Assembly: GCF_900101435.1 (NCBI RefSeq)
Contig: NZ_FMZH01000010.1
Coordinates: 1-64,000 of the forward strand
Reading direction: 5' to 3'
DNA: 64,000 nt
Origin: Pedobacter soli
Lineage (GTDB): Bacteria; Bacteroidota; Bacteroidia; Sphingobacteriales; Sphingobacteriaceae
In this document: piece after piece, positions 61,501 to 64,000 of the stretch
How positions within the stretch are numbered: position 1 is the stretch's first letter
Layout of the letters: the number at the start of each line of letters is the position of its first letter
Translations under genes and position numbers: made by a program
The notes under the pieces: model-generated
Database searches by the model: none
What the model was told of the DNA's origin: nothing
The model's input: the letters and a program-made list of their open reading frames with translations, nothing else

Positions 61501-61725
61501 ATGACGGGAGTGATTACTGCTTATAATAAACAAAGGGGATTTGGACTCATTTCTCAGTTAATGGTTGCCGAAAGTATTTATTTCGATATTTCAGAATGCA
61601 AGGCGAGAGGCTTGTATATTGGTAGCTCTGTAGAGTTCGATACCCAGATTACAAAAAGAGGTGTGGTGGCTAAAAATATTACGGCGGTGGTAAAAAATAG
61701 GTCTAAAATGAAAGCCTGCCTATAA
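61501..61725 (+). CDS. Cold-shock-domain-like protein, divergent
   Basis: 74 residues. The first strands (TGVITAYNKQRGFGLISQ) match the RNP1 region of cold-shock proteins (compare KFFNESKGFGFV in the next gene), but the RNP2 motif VFVH is replaced by IYFDIS, so two aromatic RNA-stacking positions differ. A TATTTTTG box directly precedes the ATG, which is probably chance. Two more cold-shock-like genes follow on the same strand (97 and 163 bp gaps). It may bind RNA with altered preference (inference). Confidence 0.75.
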   Translation: MTGVITAYNKQRGFGLISQLMVAESIYFDISECKARGLYIGSSVEFDTQITKRGVVAKNITAVVKNRSKMKACL

Positions 61726-61822
61726 TTTAGATTTTACCTGTTGCCGATTCTCTCAACCAATTTTAAAACTATTACCCTTTACGCAATAGTTTTTGTATGT
61801 TTATGTTAAAAATCTAAATTAA

Positions 61823-62008
61823 ATGCAAGGAACAGTAAAATTTTTTAACGAATCTAAAGGGTTTGGATTTGTAATTACCGAAAGTGGCGAAGAGGTTTTC
61901 GTTCATGTTACGGGTTTGGTTGATAAAGTAAAACAGAACGATAAAGTAACTTTCGAAATTGCGCAAGGCAAAAAAGGTCCTAATGCCATCCAGGTAAAAC
62001 TGGTTTAA
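61823..62008 (+). CDS. CspA-family cold-shock protein
   Basis: 61 residues, slightly short but complete. RNP1 (NESKGFGFV, residues 9-17) and RNP2 (VFVHVTGL, residues 25-32) are intact, and the end KKGPNAIQVKLV is the standard last strand. It binds single-stranded RNA and DNA as a chaperone in the cytoplasm. A hairpin CAGGAA.AGAT/ATCT.TTCCTG (62028-62054) follows the stop and may end transcription. It is the only canonical member of the three neighbours. Confidence 0.95.
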   Translation: MQGTVKFFNESKGFGFVITESGEEVFVHVTGLVDKVKQNDKVTFEIAQGKKGPNAIQVKLV

Positions 62009-62171
62009 TTTATTCTATCAGGCTAACCAGGAAGAGATAAATAAATCTTTCCTGTCTCAAGTAGTTGTCTGTCTTTTTTGTTTCCTAAACCAGCATGTGC
62101 ATATATTTGCCTGTGCGGGAATTATTTTGGCATAGTTTTTTAGGCTAAGGTGTAAATGAGCTTAGGCCAAA

Positions 62172-62390
62172 ATGATAAAACAAATGGGGATAATAGGATG
62201 TTATAGTGAAACAGAGGGTTTTGGTAAAATTAAAACTGATTTCGGAGAAGAGGTTTTGTTTTACCGCACCGGAATATTAAATGGTGCTGAGTTAAAAACG
62301 GGCTTAAATGTGTCTTTCGAGTTGCATCAAACCCTATCAGTGGCCATAAACATACAAGTAATTGATCAGTCCGGTATTACTCAAAAATAG
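62172..62390 (+). CDS. Cold-shock-domain-like protein, degenerate
   Basis: 72 residues. It keeps the cold-shock layout (GIIGCYSETEGFGKIKTDFG, then EEVLFYRTGILNGAELKTGL) but RNP1 reads EGFGKI without the final aromatic and RNP2 reads VLFYRTG without the His. The last strand (VAINIQVID) is recognisable. It is probably a paralogue of the CspA gene 163 bp upstream that has drifted, perhaps losing nucleic acid binding. No promoter was identified. Confidence 0.65.
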   Translation: MIKQMGIIGCYSETEGFGKIKTDFGEEVLFYRTGILNGAELKTGLNVSFELHQTLSVAINIQVIDQSGITQK

Positions 62391-62504
62391 GTATATTGGT
62401 TGTTTTTTATAGTATTTGTCATACATGTTGATAAGTTTTATCTTTAGCCATGTAACCAGATAATATAATGTTAGTCATACTGATGTTTATTCCATTAAGT
62501 TTAT

Positions 62505-63290
62505 ATGATACAGCTGGAGCCCATTAGCGGGATTTTTAAGAGAGAGCGTGCGCTTTTGGCAGCATTTCCGATGCGGATGTTAATTGTTAAAGAGGGTGCA
62601 GGGTTTTTATGCATGAATTCTGGCGATTACATGCTTGCAAGCGGGAGGATATTCTTTATTCCGGAAGAAGGTTTGGTTCGGCTGGAAGGCGAAATTAAAT
62701 CGGGTTACTGGCTCACTTTCAGTAGCTTGTTGTATGCCGAATTTTTATTGCAACACCTCGATCCAATGGCTAAAAACTTGTTCCTCAACTTATCCTTCAG
62801 AGATTTAGCACAACAAGAATCAACCAAGACTTATAGTTTGCTCGATCAGTTGCGCAGGGAAATTAATGCCCGCAACGATTTACCTTTTCTGGCTCAATAT
62901 TTATCCTTGTTCTTAGGTTATACTGCAGGTTTAGATGGTTACCTGGCGGCCTTAACCCTCGATGAATTGCAGCAGGTACTTCGTTTCAGGGCCATTTTAG
63001 AACAATATTACAAGCAGGAACGCGCTATTCAGTTTTACGCCGAAGGGATGGGTATGAGTGCAAGTAAATTAAACCGTTTTCTTGATCGTGTTTTAGGGAA
63101 AAGCCTGGCTGCGCTGATTAAAGACCGCATTATGCGCGAAGCAGAGGCATTATTAACCCATAGTGATTACAGCATTGATGAAATAGCTAACCTATTGGGG
63201 TTTGAGCAAACCGCTAATTTTAACAGTAGTTTTAAGCGTTACAAAGGAATATCGGTATTTCAGTTTAGCAAGCAGGCGCTGTTGAATTGA
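62505..63290 (+). CDS. AraC-family transcriptional regulator
   Basis: 261 residues. The N-terminal part (about 10-85) is a cupin-like sensor (MLIVKEGAGFLCMNSGDYML, then ASGRIFFIPEEGLVRLEG). The C-terminal part (about 160-260) is the AraC double helix-turn-helix (IQFYAEGMGMSASKLNRFLD and YSIDEIANLLGFEQTANFNS then SFKRYKGISVFQFSK). It could control the exported protein that starts at 63851 (inference from position only). Its stop codon overlaps the left arm of an inverted repeat (63290-63439). Confidence 0.9.
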   Translation: MIQLEPISGIFKRERALLAAFPMRMLIVKEGAGFLCMNSGDYMLASGRIFFIPEEGLVRLEGEIKSGYWLTFSSLLYAEFLLQHLDPMAKNLFLNLSFRDLAQQESTKTYSLLDQLRREINARNDLPFLAQYLSLFLGYTAGLDGYLAALTLDELQQVLRFRAILEQYYKQERAIQFYAEGMGMSASKLNRFLDRVLGKSLAALIKDRIMREAEALLTHSDYSIDEIANLLGFEQTANFNSSFKRYKGISVFQFSKQALLN

Positions 63291-63439
63291 AAATTGGTGC
63301 GTCTGGCAAAGAAATGGGCATCTGTTCGATTTCATCTCTTCAAGAAAACAGGTTTTCCCGACCTCACCACATTAATTGCTATGGCGCCTAACGCGTAAGG
63401 CCTTGCTCGCTGCATCTTTAATTCAGTCGCACCAATTTT
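63290..63439. repeat. 150-bp segment bounded by perfect 12-bp inverted repeats
   Basis: AAAATTGGTGCG (63290-63301) and CGCACCAATTTT (63428-63439) are exact inverted complements. The interior has no ORF. It could be a small non-autonomous element (MITE-like) or a long intergenic hairpin. Confidence 0.6.
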
Positions 63440-63574
63440 ACAAGGACTAAATTATAAAATCCCGCTTTAAGAAAGAAAACATTTTTTAAACAGATATAGA
63501 ATGAGCTGTTTTATCTATTGTGTTTTTGACAGGCAAGATTCAGGGAAAAACGACTAAAAAAAGTCTAGTAAATT

Positions 63575-63603
63575 TGTAGTCTATTTGAAAAAAATTATAT
63601 TTG
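63575..63603 (+). promoter_or_regulatory. Promoter of the Cys-rich leader ORF
   Basis: TTG (63575-63577), 18 bp, then TATATTTG (63596-63603) match the Bacteroidota promoter pattern with one base less than the usual spacing. Transcription would start about 10 bases before the ATG at 63621. Confidence 0.7.
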
Positions 63604-63620
63604 CCAAAAATATAATCATT

Positions 63621-63701
63621 ATGAAACAAGAATTTACAGAAACTTTAAGCCTGGCTAAGCGGCTGGTTAAAATTTTAAAAGAGATGGGTTGTTGTTGCTG
63701 A
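63621..63701 (+). CDS. 26-residue leader-like ORF ending in Cys-Cys-Cys
   Basis: The ORF begins MKQEFTETLSLAKRLVKILK and ends EMGCCC followed by TGA. It has its own promoter close upstream (63575-63603) and is followed, 149 bp later, by the start of an exported protein gene (63851). The layout (short ORF, run of one amino acid just before the stop, two hairpins, regulated gene) is that of a translation-dependent leader. No U-tract follows the hairpins, so it would act by a route other than classical transcription termination, or be a small functional peptide. Family unknown. Confidence 0.6.
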   Translation: MKQEFTETLSLAKRLVKILKEMGCCC

Positions 63702-63749
63702 TGGTAAAGATTTTTGATTCCAATCCATAAACGGATAGGGCAAAAAAAA

Positions 63750-63820
63750 GGAAAATACAATTTGTATTTTCCCCAGGCAAATTAACTGAACAGGGATTCA
63801 ATTGGCGTTGCGCCCTGTTC
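63750..63820 (+). promoter_or_regulatory. Two hairpins in the leader before the exported protein gene
   Basis: GGAAAATACAA (63750-63760) and TTGTATTTTCC (63762-63772) form the first inverted repeat. GAACAGGG (63788-63795) and CCCTGTTC (63813-63820) form the second, with an inner GGCG/CGCC alternative. They lie between the Cys-rich ORF and the ATG at 63851. Confidence 0.6.
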
Positions 63821-63850
63821 TAATTCATTCAAATCACCTATTTCAAAGTT

Positions 63851-64000
63851 ATGCAAAATTTTGAGAAAGTCAATCCCGTTCACCGGGCTTTGGCTTTACC
63901 ATGCCTGTTATCCGGGGTTAAACTGGATATCAAGCAAATGGCGCGTGTTTTAGCACCGCTTTTATGGCTTATTGTACCGCTAGTGGTGCAAGCCCAAAAT
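63851..64000 (+). CDS. Exported protein, 5' part only
   Basis: The first 50 codons are in the window; the frame is open at the right edge. After a charged stretch of about 30 residues (opening MQNFEKVNPVHRALALPCLL) comes a hydrophobic signal segment (MARVLAPLLWLIVPLVVQAQ). A cytoplasmic-like extension before the signal segment is common in Bacteroidota TonB-dependent transporters, so a SusC-like or receptor protein is possible, but no domain is visible yet. Its long leader carries the Cys-rich ORF and two hairpins. Confidence 0.65.
   Translation, partial: MQNFEKVNPVHRALALPCLLSGVKLDIKQMARVLAPLLWLIVPLVVQAQN

Overview
The window comes from a Bacteroidota chromosome, most likely Pedobacter or a close relative in the Sphingobacteriaceae (inferred from protein style, not from a search). 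It carries two SusC/SusD pairs, a propeller-type hybrid sensor kinase, a FecR/ECF sigma relay, type IX secretion signatures (PorP/SprF, gliding-type C-terminal domain), a Hc1-like histone, TAnnTTTG -7 boxes and no Shine-Dalgarno sequences.

Layout. 1-635: 3' end of a group II intron (maturase C-terminus, domains V/VI). 600-1200: dispersed repeats only. 1207-17192: polysaccharide utilisation locus 1 (PUL1): a sensor kinase and a separate AraC-type response regulator on the minus strand, facing a GH43 lipoprotein, SusC, SusD, a sulfatase, an SGNH acetylesterase, an unknown protein, mannonate dehydratase and a GH105 unsaturated-uronyl hydrolase. The set suggests a sulfated, acetylated, glucuronate-containing glycan whose oligosaccharides arrive already cleaved by a lyase. 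17501-18329: small unknown genes. 18342-23912: minus-strand operon of two Ig/DUF11 surface proteins, a gliding-type sorting-domain protein and PorP/SprF. 24785-34082: PUL2 (ECF sigma, FecR, STN-containing SusC, SusD, beta-helix/PDZ enzyme), followed by a lectin-like protein and an AraC regulator. 36375-38053: small proteins, ending with the histone-like gene. 38132-38494: inverted-repeat remnant. 38767-39131: tmRNA (ssrA, minus strand) with an unusual 10 x 7-bp tandem repeat just upstream.

39427-61265 is mostly core metabolism: an aminotransferase, DUF1573, a fused 2-oxoacid dehydrogenase E1, a TPR histidine kinase converging on a LytTR regulator, and an aromatic amino acid cluster (pheA, DAHP synthase-chorismate mutase, aroA, aroC, and further upstream aroB). 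After that come a broken RelE-type toxin with its antitoxin, a sterol desaturase-type protein, proline dehydrogenase, a HAD phosphatase and a large PQQ-type sugar dehydrogenase-cytochrome c fusion. 61501-64000: three cold-shock-like genes in a row, an AraC regulator, a 26-codon ORF ending in Cys-Cys-Cys, and the start of an exported protein.

The strongest regulatory discovery is in front of pheA. A near-consensus promoter, a 20-residue leader peptide with nine Phe/Tyr codons, and an intrinsic terminator whose 5' arm can instead pair with the tail of the leader ORF together make a complete ribosome-mediated Phe/Tyr attenuator. Other notable points are a 47-bp element shared by the two PUL1 promoters at fixed spacing, a nonsense codon in the RelE-type toxin, and the polycysteine leader-like ORF near the right edge.
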